A stretch of 64,000 nt of DNA from positions 930,001-994,000 of the forward strand of contig NZ_CP016779.1 in assembly GCF_002288305.1 (NCBI RefSeq), read 5' to 3'. Origin of the DNA: Candidatus Nanopelagicus abundans. Lineage in GTDB: Bacteria; Actinomycetota; Actinomycetes; Nanopelagicales; Nanopelagicaceae. The position numbers and the translations under genes are program-made. The notes beneath the pieces were generated by a model that saw only the letters and a list, made by a program, of their open reading frames with translations, had not been told where the DNA came from and made no database searches. Positions 1 through 7,704 of this stretch are shown piece after piece (position 1 is the stretch's first letter; each line of letters opens with the position of its first letter).

Positions 1-408
1 TTTAAACCATTTATACCTGATGACAAAGTTGTTAATACCACACGTTTAATTTTTACCTCTGGAAAAGTTTATTACGATTTAATTGCAGAGCGTGAAAAAT
101 TAGGTGAGCACTCAACAGCGATCGCAAGAGTTGAGCAGTTATATCCTCTTCCAATCGAGGAGATGATTGCTGAAGCAAAGAAGCATCCAAAAGCAACATT
201 ACTTTGGGTTCAAGATGAACCAGCTAACCAGGGTCCGTGGCCATACATTGCTCTTACAGCATCTGAAGCTTTTGTTGCTCATGAAGAATTATCTGGTAGA
301 AGTATTCGCAGAGTTTCAAGACGGGCTACTGCAAGCCCTGCAACTGGTAATCACCATCTGCATGAAGAGGAAGAAAAAGCATTAATGACAGAGGCGTTTA
401 CTCGCTAA
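1..408 (+). CDS. kgd: 2-oxoglutarate dehydrogenase E1 component, C-terminal fragment
   Basis: The reading frame is open from base 1 to the TAA at 406-408, so only the last 135 residues are present. They contain the end of the transketolase-like E1 fold: a segment reading TSGKVYYDL, then ARVEQLYPLP, then WVQDEPANQGPWPYI and a tail with the RRATASPATG signature typical of E1 subunits of 2-oxoglutarate dehydrogenase. The enzyme is ThDP-dependent and decarboxylates 2-oxoglutarate in the TCA cycle. In actinobacteria the protein is usually the E1/E2 fusion Kgd (SucA), but the part that would show the fusion lies outside the window. The gene ends directly against the convergent protease gene at 409, with no spacer. 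Confidence 0.9.
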   Translation, partial: FKPFIPDDKVVNTTRLIFTSGKVYYDLIAEREKLGEHSTAIARVEQLYPLPIEEMIAEAKKHPKATLLWVQDEPANQGPWPYIALTASEAFVAHEELSGRSIRRVSRRATASPATGNHHLHEEEEKALMTEAFTR

Positions 409-723
409 TTATCCTTTTCGGTATCTAAGTAAAACCTTGCCAACAAACTTATCCCCTTCTAGCCATCCCCAGCTTCTTGAATCATTGCTTTCTTTGCTAT
501 CACCTTCAACCCAGTACCTAGTAATACCGTGTTCCATTCGAGTTTCTTTCAAACGCTTTAACAAATTAACGCCTTCTCGATTGGGGTCCTGTATTAGGTA
601 AACCTGGCCAATCAATAAGGTGTGCCGTTGACCACTTAATGAACGAATAAACAAGAAATCTCCCTGGTTATAGGCAGGCGACATTGAATTTCCCGAAACT
701 ACCACTGTGCTAAACCCGAACAT
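409..723 (-). CDS. sodX: SodX-type nickel superoxide dismutase maturation protease (S26 family)
   Basis: This 104-residue S26 (signal-peptidase-like) protein has the nucleophile box SGNSMSP, with Ser13 as predicted catalytic Ser, and a second box LLKRLK with Lys56 as the general base. A GDS...DSRSWG segment follows, as in the S26/S24 fold. It has no clear transmembrane anchor, unlike true signal peptidase I, which fits the soluble proteases that trim Ni-SOD. It is divergent from the Ni-SOD gene, with only 51 bp between the two starts. From the family and this neighbour I infer that it removes the 17-residue SodN propeptide so that His1 becomes free to bind nickel. Confidence 0.88.
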   Translation of the reverse strand: MFGFSTVVVSGNSMSPAYNQGDFLFIRSLSGQRHTLLIGQVYLIQDPNREGVNLLKRLKETRMEHGITRYWVEGDSKESNDSRSWGWLEGDKFVGKVLLRYRKG

Positions 724-774
724 GAAGAGTATTCTCCCACTAATAAATAGTTTATTTTAAACCAAGGAGAGAAA

Positions 775-1182
775 ATGCTCGATTCATTACTTAAGTTAAT
801 TACTCCAAAAGAGAGCGTATACGCCCACTGCGATCTACCTTGTGGCGTTTATGACCCAGCGCAAGCAAAGATAGAGGCACAATCTGTTAAGGCTTGTATG
901 GAGAAGTACGCAAGTAGCAGTGATCCTGATTTTAAATCACGGGCGGTTGCAATTAAAGAAGTGCGATCTGAATTAGTTAAGCACCACTTATGGGTTTTGT
1001 GGACAGATTACTTCAAACCAAACCATTTTGAGGCACATCCACAGCTTCACACTTTATTTAATGAGGCAACCAAACTTGCTGGTGCTGGTGGCAGTAAGGG
1101 CACGAATGATGTTGCGGTTGCAGATAAATTAATTAAGAAAATTGATGAAATTTCTGAAATATTTTGGGCAACTAAAAAGTAA
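775..1182 (+). CDS. sodN: Nickel-containing superoxide dismutase
   Basis: The 135-residue protein carries the diagnostic nickel hook HCDLPCGVY at residues 18-26. After removal of 17 residues, His1, Cys2 and Cys6 of the mature chain would coordinate nickel. The mature length of 118 is normal for the family. The enzyme converts superoxide to peroxide and oxygen. A good ribosome-binding site (AAGGAG) precedes the ATG, so this gene has a leader. It is paired with its maturation protease at 409-723 and ends in a strong terminator. Ni-SOD is common in aquatic actinobacteria. The propeptide has no signal-peptide character, so the enzyme is probably cytoplasmic. Confidence 0.97.
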   Translation: MLDSLLKLITPKESVYAHCDLPCGVYDPAQAKIEAQSVKACMEKYASSSDPDFKSRAVAIKEVRSELVKHHLWVLWTDYFKPNHFEAHPQLHTLFNEATKLAGAGGSKGTNDVAVADKLIKKIDEISEIFWATKK

Positions 1183-1193
1183 GTAGATTACAT

Positions 1194-1237
1194 GTAGCTA
1201 GTGGCTTACAAATTTAAGCTGCTAGCTACTTTTTTTT
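1194..1237 (+). terminator. Rho-independent terminator after sodN
   Basis: The outer stem is GTAGCTAG (1194-1201) with CTAGCTAC (1222-1229). An inner GCTTA/TAAGC stem extends it, and a run of eight T follows at 1230-1237. It sits 11 bp after the sodN stop. Its 3' arm and T-run overlap the last codons of the convergent thioesterase gene, so the same bases serve both. Confidence 0.85.
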
Positions 1238-1664
1238 CACTAACAGATACTCCTTTTTCAGCCATCATGGTTTCAGCGGCAACTCTTGCCATAAATGAAA
1301 CTCGTTCAACAAATTTACGAGTTATTAGGCCAGTTGCAATTAATCTGGCAACTTGATGGACTTCAACCTCAAATTTAAGAATATTTTCATCAAGTCCTAG
1401 GCACCGAGCAGTTGCATGTATTTCAATTCCTACACCAGCGGCGCCGGATATATCTACTTGCGAACTGGTAGTTATAGTGGTCTCACCAAAATCTAAAAAC
1501 TCAATTATTGCAGTACTACATGCGCTCTCCATTAGAGATAACAATTGATTTGAACCAACAACTGGTAAATCATTTACTCCTTGCGCAACTGATGTGTCGC
1601 CAGGACGAATAGTCATAGTTGCCATACCAATTACACCAATGACTTGTTCAGCTTTCATAATCAC
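1206..1664 (-). CDS. Hotdog-fold thioesterase, fluoroacetyl-CoA thioesterase-like
   Basis: The 152-residue protein resembles the FlK/YbgC-type hotdog thioesterase family. A short N-terminal strand leads into PVVGSNQLLSLMESAC (the hot-dog helix with the acidic residue), then a beta-sheet region with VDISGAAGVGIEIHATARC. Such enzymes hydrolyse acyl-CoA esters; the substrate cannot be told from sequence. The first codons MIMK allow a start at the first or third codon. It lies downstream of sigR-rsrA in the same direction, 19 bp after rsrA, and may be co-transcribed. Nothing in it points specifically to redox stress. Confidence 0.75.
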   Translation of the reverse strand: MIMKAEQVIGVIGMATMTIRPGDTSVAQGVNDLPVVGSNQLLSLMESACSTAIIEFLDFGETTITTSSQVDISGAAGVGIEIHATARCLGLDENILKFEVEVHQVARLIATGLITRKFVERVSFMARVAAETMMAEKGVSVSEKKVASSLNL

Positions 1665-1683
1665 AAGGCTAGTGATTAAGTAA

Positions 1684-2085
1684 TTACTCCAGCGGGAACT
1701 GCCTGCGGATTTCGCTAGTTATTTCGATTTGTGTCGTACCTTCTGCGCTGATTTCCGTATAAGTTGTTTGGGTATAGGTAATTTCTGTGACTTCCTGGGA
1801 ATCACCTTCCTGCATCATTTGGTTGTAAAGATCTTGAGTCTGCTGATTAATCCGATTACATAACTCCTCTGGAGCTGATTCAATAAGAGAATTACACAAA
1901 AGATTCTTCATTAAAGTAAGTGTGGCATCTTCGCGTTCCATATAAGTCCGACATGATGGGCATTGACCAAAATGAATTTCAACAGCACTTAATTCTTGAG
2001 TGTCAAAGATTTCATGATCAATATAAAGCACGATATTTGGTAAAACTTGCTCGCAAGGAATTAAATCGTTTTGATTAAAGTTCAC
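1684..2085 (-). CDS. rsrA: Zinc anti-sigma factor of SigR (RsrA/RshA type)
   Basis: The 133-residue ZAS-family anti-sigma factor has Cys11, then the core His38-X3-Cys42-X2-Cys45 motif (HFGQCPSC). In RsrA these residues hold zinc, and the cysteines form disulfides under thiol stress, releasing the sigma factor. The C-terminal 50 residues are acidic and Thr/Glu-rich and longer than in typical RsrA. The start is GTG and overlaps the sigR stop as GTGA (2082-2085), implying translational coupling. Operon position and family make it the partner of the sigma factor directly upstream. Confidence 0.9.
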   Translation of the reverse strand: MNFNQNDLIPCEQVLPNIVLYIDHEIFDTQELSAVEIHFGQCPSCRTYMEREDATLTLMKNLLCNSLIESAPEELCNRINQQTQDLYNQMMQEGDSQEVTEITYTQTTYTEISAEGTTQIEITSEIRRQFPLE

Positions 2086-2792
2086 TTTTGATCACCTACT
2101 TTATCTTTACCATACCCACGGTCTTTGGCGTACTGAGTAAGTGAAGCTCTTAATAATTTTCGACCACGATGCAATCGAGACATAACTGTTCCAGTTGGAA
2201 CACCCATAATTTCTGCAACCTCTTTATACGCAAATCCTTCAACGTCAGATAAATAAACAGCCATTCGAAATTCTTCTGGCATTTGAGCTAACGCATCTTT
2301 AATATCTTTATCTGCGATGTTTTCAAGTACTTCATCTTCTGCAGATTTTCCTTGATCACTTGTGTGTGATGAAGCCTTTGCAATTTGCCAATCTTCTATC
2401 TCACCATTGGAGATTTGTGGCCTTCGCTGATCTTTACGATAATTATTTATAAATGTTGTCGTAAGAATACGATAGAGCCATGCTTTTAAATTTGTACCAG
2501 GCTCAAATTGATGAAAACTTGTAAAAGCTTTTGCATATGTATCTTGAACTAAATCTTGAGCATCATGAGAATTCTTTGTATAGCGAAGTGCAGCTCCATA
2601 AAGTTGTGAAGTGAAAACTAGAGCATCTTTTTCGAACCTCGCCTTGCGCTGGGCTAAGGTTTCTTTCTCTCGGTTAACTACCGCCGGTAATAAATCTTCA
2701 TTACTCATTTGGGACAAGGCTACCTCGAATGACGTTTTGGGCATGGGATCATATTTTTTATTTTGGCTAACACTAGAACGCAGCGCATGCAT
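2082..2792 (-). CDS. sigR: ECF RNA polymerase sigma factor SigR/SigH (redox stress)
   Basis: This is a sigma-70 group 4 protein of 236 residues. Region 2 carries [14 protein letters not shown] and [15 protein letters not shown]; region 4 carries [17 protein letters not shown] and the helix-turn-helix [14 protein letters not shown]. Pairing with an overlapping zinc anti-sigma gene identifies it as the thiol-oxidative-stress sigma factor. The long N-terminus (about 45 residues before the core) contains several alternative Met starts. The first ATG lies 8 nt after the GTT of a consensus SigR promoter, so the long form may be made from a leaderless transcript, while shorter starts would need another promoter. 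A longer, stress-made SigR isoform is known in Streptomyces. Confidence 0.92.
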   Translation of the reverse strand: MHALRSSVSQNKKYDPMPKTSFEVALSQMSNEDLLPAVVNREKETLAQRKARFEKDALVFTSQLYGAALRYTKNSHDAQDLVQDTYAKAFTSFHQFEPGTNLKAWLYRILTTTFINNYRKDQRRPQISNGEIEDWQIAKASSHTSDQGKSAEDEVLENIADKDIKDALAQMPEEFRMAVYLSDVEGFAYKEVAEIMGVPTGTVMSRLHRGRKLLRASLTQYAKDRGYGKDKVGDQK

Positions 2793-2800
2793 AGATATAA

Positions 2801-2826
2801 AACCTGCTGCCTACCCAATTTATTCC
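2801..2826 (-). promoter_or_regulatory. SigR-type promoter of sigR-rsrA
   Basis: On the minus strand GGGAAT is followed by exactly 18 nt and then GTT (forward: AAC at 2801-2803, ATTCC at 2822-2826). This is the GGAAT-N18-GTT consensus of SigR/SigH regulons. It predicts positive autoregulation. The expected start site falls at or next to the ATG at 2792. Confidence 0.85.
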
Positions 2827-2882
2827 CGCCAACCACCGGCTTACCCCGCTTAAAAGCCTAATCTGCTTAAGTAGGCGGAAGG

Positions 2883-2888
2883 TAGACT
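2883..2888 (+). promoter_or_regulatory. Putative -10 box of aroA (leaderless)
   Basis: TAGACT lies 7 nt before the aroA ATG. This would place the transcription start at the first base of the start codon. No ribosome-binding site is visible, which agrees with a leaderless mRNA. Confidence 0.5.
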
Positions 2889-2895
2889 GGGACAT

Positions 2896-4194
2896 ATGAC
2901 TAATTGGAATGCGCCATTTCGAAGTAAGTTAACTTCATCTGCGCCAAACCCAATTAATTCTAGGGTGGTTATTCCAGGATCTAAATCAGTAACAAATAGA
3001 GCTCTGATTCTTGCTGCAATTGCTAAAACTCCATCAAGGTTACGCAAGCCACTTTCTTCTCGAGATACCGATCTAATGGTTAAAGGATTGCACGCACTAG
3101 GTTGTGAGATCGATGAAATAAAAACTGATGATGGGTTTGATTATCAAATTACACCGAAAAAACTAACTGGACCTACCCAAATCGAGGTTGGTAATGCAGG
3201 AACTGTGATGCGTTTTCTGCCACCAATTGCTTGCCTTGCAAATGGATTAATTCATTTTGACGGTGACGCCAGATCGCATGAGCGACCACTTGCGCCAGTG
3301 ATAAGTGCACTTGAGCAATTAGGAGTTTCAATTGAGCACAATAATAAGTATCGCTTACCAATAACAATTAATGGGTCTGGTGGAGTAAAAGGCGGATTAG
3401 TTGAAATAGATGCAAGTGCATCTAGTCAATTTGTTTCAGCCTTACTTCTACTTGGGCCAGCAACAGAGCAAGGAATAACTGTTAAACACACCGGTGCATC
3501 ACTACCATCGATGCCACATATTGAAATGACTATTCAAATGATACGAGCATTTGGTGGACAGGTTGAAGTAAATAAAAATAGTTGGATTGTTAAATCCGGT
3601 GAATTAATTGGCCAGGACTTGGTAATTGAACCTGATTTATCAAATGCAGCGCCCTTTATGGCAGCTGCAATGATTTGTGGTGGAAGTATTGAAATAGCAG
3701 ATTGGCCAAAATTAACAACACAACCTGGTGATCAACTTCGAGATATATTTAAAAAAATGGGAGCAAAAATTGAACAAACTAATTCAGGTTTAAAAATTAG
3801 TGGAACCGGAAATGTAGTCGGCATAGATATAGATCTTCATGATGTTGGTGAGTTAACACCATCAATAGCAGCACTAGCTTGCTTAGCAGATACTCCTTCT
3901 ACGCTTAGAGGTATCGCTCACCTACGACTACATGAAACAGATCGACTCAGCGCACTTGCTACTGAAATAAATAATCTTGGTGGCTCTGTAACTGAAGGTC
4001 CAGGTGAGTTACTAATTAAGCCGGCCATACTTAAATCATCACAAATTTTTAAAAGTTATGAGGACCATCGAATGGCGACAGCTGGCGCAATAATCGGATT
4101 AGCTGTTGAAGGTGTAGTTGTAGAAAATATTGAAACAACTAAGAAAACACTGCCTAATTTTCCTAGTATGTGGCAGGGAATGCTTAATGGTTAG
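2896..4194 (+). CDS. aroA: 3-phosphoshikimate 1-carboxyvinyltransferase (EPSP synthase)
   Basis: The 432-residue enzyme joins shikimate-3-phosphate and PEP in aromatic amino-acid synthesis. Visible motifs are SKSVTNRALILAA near residue 35 (phosphate-binding Lys/Ser), NAGTVMRFL (PEP loop), DASASSQFVSALLL, LHETDRLSALATEI and DHRMATAGAIIGL near the C-terminus. These are all in the family order, and length is normal. The start ATG lacks an SD sequence but follows a TAGACT box by 7 nt. The 3' end overlaps the ATG of rsgA by 8 bp. The gene set sigH, aroA, rsgA is also clustered in mycobacteria. Confidence 0.97.
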   Translation: MTNWNAPFRSKLTSSAPNPINSRVVIPGSKSVTNRALILAAIAKTPSRLRKPLSSRDTDLMVKGLHALGCEIDEIKTDDGFDYQITPKKLTGPTQIEVGNAGTVMRFLPPIACLANGLIHFDGDARSHERPLAPVISALEQLGVSIEHNNKYRLPITINGSGGVKGGLVEIDASASSQFVSALLLLGPATEQGITVKHTGASLPSMPHIEMTIQMIRAFGGQVEVNKNSWIVKSGELIGQDLVIEPDLSNAAPFMAAAMICGGSIEIADWPKLTTQPGDQLRDIFKKMGAKIEQTNSGLKISGTGNVVGIDIDLHDVGELTPSIAALACLADTPSTLRGIAHLRLHETDRLSALATEINNLGGSVTEGPGELLIKPAILKSSQIFKSYEDHRMATAGAIIGLAVEGVVVENIETTKKTLPNFPSMWQGMLNG

Positions 4195-5239
4195 GCAAAA
4201 GAAAAATTGGGATGAAGATGATGTTCGAATCAATAAATCACGACAGTTCGGCTCAAGCAATAAGACAAGGCCAAGAACTAAAGACCGTCCGGATTACTCA
4301 AAGGCTCAAAGTGCAACCATAATTGAAGTTGATAGAGGTCGTGTTCAATGTTTAATTGAATCTGGTGCTAATAAAACAATTATTACTGCTATGAAGGCTC
4401 GTGAACTTGGCAAAAAATCAGTAGTAGTTGGTGATTTGGTTTCAGTGGTCGGAGATATATCAGGTACAGAAGGCTCACTCGCTCGAGTGGTGTCAGTTTT
4501 AGCAAGAAAAAATTCACTTACAAGAACCATAGATGATCATGCAAATGATGAAAGAGTAATCGTGGCAAATGTCGACCAGATAGCAATTGTAATTGCTACA
4601 ACTAATCCAGAACCGCGGGAAGGTTTTGTCGATCGAGCCTTAGTGGTTGCATATGACCAAGGGATTGAGCCAATCATAATTATGACTAAACAGGATCTTG
4701 CTAATGGCGATGAATTTTTAGAAACTTACAAAGATCTTGAAATCAAGGTTTTTAAGATTGATAAATCATCAGATTTAGGAAAATTACAGAAAACTTTAGC
4801 CAACAAAATTACAGTTCTAATTGGTCACTCAGGTGTTGGTAAATCCACGCTAGTTAACAACCTATTGGAAAGTTCGAAAAACAAATCAGTTGCTGTTGGT
4901 GATGATTCTAAGCATCGTGCTACTGGTGATGTTAATGAGGTAACTGGTAGGGGTCGCCATACTTCTTCGAGTGCAATTGCACTTCCACTTTCTTCTTCAT
5001 TTGATGGTGAAAATTTTGGTTGGATTATTGATACTCCTGGCGTTAGATCATTTGGAATCGCTCATATTCAGCCCTCAAGAGTTATTTCAGCATTTCCTGA
5101 ATTTACTAAAGCAATTTCACACTGCCCAAAAAACTGCTCACACAATGAAGCAACTTGTGCATTAAATGATTGGCCAGGCTTCACAAACCAAAATTTGGCA
5201 AGGCTTGAAAGCCTGCGCAGAGTGTTATCAGTTGAATAA
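4187..5239 (+). CDS. rsgA: Small ribosomal subunit biogenesis GTPase RsgA
   Basis: I place the start at the ATG at 4187 (protein MVRQKKNW..., 350 residues), which overlaps the aroA stop by 8 bp. An earlier in-frame ATG at 4130 lies wholly inside aroA and would add residues that look like aroA in another frame. The GTPase is circularly permuted: G4 TKQD precedes G1 GHSGVGKST and G3 DTPG. The C-terminus has the zinc-binding knuckle CPKNCSH...C. An N-terminal OB-fold is expected before the G domain. RsgA tests 30S subunit maturation near the decoding site. Confidence 0.95.
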   Translation: MVRQKKNWDEDDVRINKSRQFGSSNKTRPRTKDRPDYSKAQSATIIEVDRGRVQCLIESGANKTIITAMKARELGKKSVVVGDLVSVVGDISGTEGSLARVVSVLARKNSLTRTIDDHANDERVIVANVDQIAIVIATTNPEPREGFVDRALVVAYDQGIEPIIIMTKQDLANGDEFLETYKDLEIKVFKIDKSSDLGKLQKTLANKITVLIGHSGVGKSTLVNNLLESSKNKSVAVGDDSKHRATGDVNEVTGRGRHTSSSAIALPLSSSFDGENFGWIIDTPGVRSFGIAHIQPSRVISAFPEFTKAISHCPKNCSHNEATCALNDWPGFTNQNLARLESLRRVLSVE

Positions 5240-5250
5240 GAAAAGAAGAG

Positions 5251-5256
5251 TAATCT
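5251..5256 (+). promoter_or_regulatory. Putative -10 box before the P-type ATPase gene
   Basis: TAATCT stands 7 nt before the ATG at 5264 in the 24 bp gap after rsgA. The spacing matches the leaderless pattern seen elsewhere in the window. Read-through from rsgA is equally possible. Confidence 0.4.
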
Positions 5257-5263
5257 GACCACT

Positions 5264-7570
5264 ATGAGTTCGGTAATCGCCCAAAATGAGGTTAAAAGTC
5301 GGCAGGTAGATCTACATCTAACTGGTATGACTTGCTCTTCATGTGTTAGCACTATTGAAGGCGCCTTAAATAAAGTACCAGGTGTTAAAGCTGTAGTTAA
5401 TCTTGCGATGGAATCAGCGCATGTAATTGCGCCAATAAACATCTCAGAACAAGATTTAATAACAGCAGTGAGTAAGTCTGGATATAAGGCAAGTGCATTT
5501 AAGGGTGAGCGTGAATCATTTGAAAAATCTAATCGCCTTGGAGTTAGAGTATTTCTAACCCTACTTTTAACCGCCCCAGTGATCTTAATTTCTATGTTTC
5601 ATAGTTGGCATGAACAAATAGATAAGCAACTTAGTAGTTCACTTGATCAAGTGAATAACTTATTAAATAATCTCGGAATTTCTCTCGTTATTGGATACCC
5701 GATAGCACCGATTACAACCTGGTTCCTAATCGGACTATCGATTCCTGTTGTAAGTATTCTCGCCTGGCCTATTCATCGAGCTGCAATAAAAAATCTTAAA
5801 AACCCAACAATGGACACACTTATATCTCTTGGATCATTAATTTCACTTGGTTGGAGTATTTACTCAGCAGCAACATATCAAATCAATAGCCAGATGATGC
5901 CATTAATTTATGTTGAGGTTTCATCTGCAGTTATTTTCTTTGTAATGTTAGGCCGTTATCTTGAGTACCGTGCAAAGCGAAAAGCTGGATCAGCCCTATC
6001 ACACCTGTTTAAATTAGCTGCAGCTCAGGTGGAGGTTAAAAGATCTGATCGAAATGAAATAATTCCAATAGATCAATTATTAGTTGGTGATATTTTTATT
6101 GTTAAACCTGGTGAGGTAATTGCAACTGATGGGCAAGTTATTTCAGGGTTTAGCACAATTAATAACGCATTTCTGACTGGTGAGGTAGTACCGGTTGAAA
6201 TTTCTGTTAATAGCTTAGTTTTTGCTGGAGCAATTAATAACAACGGAAACTTAGTTGTAAGGGCACTGCGAATAGGATCTGATACTGAACTAGCAAGAAT
6301 TACTAGAATGGTTTTAGCTGCTCAAATAGAAAAAGCTCCGGTACAGCAATTAGCAGATCGGATAAGCAGAGTTTTTGTTCCAGTCGTATTAATCCTTGCA
6401 ATTGCTACTTTTTTAACTTGGTACCTAACAGGAACAGATATAACTCTTTCAATTACAGCCGCAGTTTCAGTACTGGTCATAGCCTGCCCATGTGCGCTTG
6501 GCTTAGCAACTCCAATTGCGCTACTAGTTGCCTCTGGTAAAGCAGCAAAATCTGGCATAGTAATTAGATCACCTAGATCTATTGAAAAAGCTGTTGGTAT
6601 AACTGATGTGGTTTTTGATAAAACCGGAACGATAACAAGTGGACAAATGGTTTTACAGCAGATGGTTTTGATAAATAACCCTCTATCAACGCCCGCTACC
6701 GCCATAGCTGCTTCTGAATTAATGAGTTATGCATTAACTCTTGAGAGTATGGATTCACACCCAATCGCCTCTGCAATTGCTAATTCACTTTCAAAACAAG
6801 GTGTAACTGCATTTACTGCAACTGAATTTGAACATACCCCTGGGTCTGGCGTTGCAGCTAGAGTGCAATCCTTAAACTCATCTGATGCTAAAGCTGTTCT
6901 AATCGGCTCACCACTTTCAATCGCGCGTAGCACAACTGAATTTTCACCTGAATTAAATAAAGCCATTGAATCAGCTACCGCGCGAGCAAACTCAGTCGCA
7001 GTTTTAGCAATTGATGGCTTGGCTTATGGCGTCTTTGAAGTTGGTGATCAGGTAAAGCCTGAAGCTAAAGCTGCAATTGATGAATTGCATTCATCTAGTA
7101 TCAATACTTGGTTAGTTACTGGTGATAGTGAATCTGCTGCTATCTCTATCGGCTCTGAAGTTGGCATACCAATTGATCACATATTTGCATCAGCTTCGCC
7201 ATCAGACAAGCTTGAATTTGTAACAAAACTTCAAGAAAATGGAAAAGTATTAATGATTGGTGATGGCATAAATGATGCTGCTGCTATTGCAAAAGCTGAT
7301 TTGAGCATTGCAATTGGATCCGGAACTGACATTGCAATCGCTGCTGCCGATATCACATTGATTAGACCATCTCTGCTTGCAGCACTAGATGCAATAGAAA
7401 TTTCTAAAAAGACTGTCAGGGTTATTAAATCAAACTTAGGCTGGGCATTTTTATATAACTTAGTTGGTATTCCAATTGCCGCTAGCGGAAATCTATCTCC
7501 AATGTATGCAGCAGCTGCCATGTCAGCATCTTCATTATTTGTAGTTTTAAACAGCTTACGTATTAAATAA
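5264..7570 (+). CDS. copA: Heavy-metal P1B-type ATPase, copper-exporting (CopA-like)
   Basis: The 768-residue membrane pump has an N-terminal HMA domain with GMTCSSC (Cys24, Cys27), eight predicted membrane helices, the intramembrane metal site CPC near residue 408 (ACPCALG), the phosphorylation motif DKTGT near 452, the nucleotide-binding SHP motif (SMDSHPIA) and the hinge GDGINDAAAI. The CPC motif plus a CxxC HMA domain points to Cu(+) export in the P1B-1 subgroup. I see no copper chaperone or CsoR repressor next to it. Later residues NLVGIPIAA match the typical last helices. It is followed by a convergent tRNA gene. Confidence 0.93.
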   Translation: MSSVIAQNEVKSRQVDLHLTGMTCSSCVSTIEGALNKVPGVKAVVNLAMESAHVIAPINISEQDLITAVSKSGYKASAFKGERESFEKSNRLGVRVFLTLLLTAPVILISMFHSWHEQIDKQLSSSLDQVNNLLNNLGISLVIGYPIAPITTWFLIGLSIPVVSILAWPIHRAAIKNLKNPTMDTLISLGSLISLGWSIYSAATYQINSQMMPLIYVEVSSAVIFFVMLGRYLEYRAKRKAGSALSHLFKLAAAQVEVKRSDRNEIIPIDQLLVGDIFIVKPGEVIATDGQVISGFSTINNAFLTGEVVPVEISVNSLVFAGAINNNGNLVVRALRIGSDTELARITRMVLAAQIEKAPVQQLADRISRVFVPVVLILAIATFLTWYLTGTDITLSITAAVSVLVIACPCALGLATPIALLVASGKAAKSGIVIRSPRSIEKAVGITDVVFDKTGTITSGQMVLQQMVLINNPLSTPATAIAASELMSYALTLESMDSHPIASAIANSLSKQGVTAFTATEFEHTPGSGVAARVQSLNSSDAKAVLIGSPLSIARSTTEFSPELNKAIESATARANSVAVLAIDGLAYGVFEVGDQVKPEAKAAIDELHSSSINTWLVTGDSESAAISIGSEVGIPIDHIFASASPSDKLEFVTKLQENGKVLMIGDGINDAAAIAKADLSIAIGSGTDIAIAAADITLIRPSLLAALDAIEISKKTVRVIKSNLGWAFLYNLVGIPIAASGNLSPMYAAAAMSASSLFVVLNSLRIK

Positions 7571-7573
7571 ATT

Positions 7574-7650
<77 letters not shown>

Positions 7651-7704
7651 TCGGTAATTAAATCTTAGAGCAGTATGGCAATTTACCCAAATGGGTTGAT
7701 TTAT

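Noticed and set aside
4130-4186. Upstream start for rsgA inside aroA
   Set aside because: The added residues are an alternate-phase reading of the aroA C-terminus; the ATG at 4187 gives the normal overlap.
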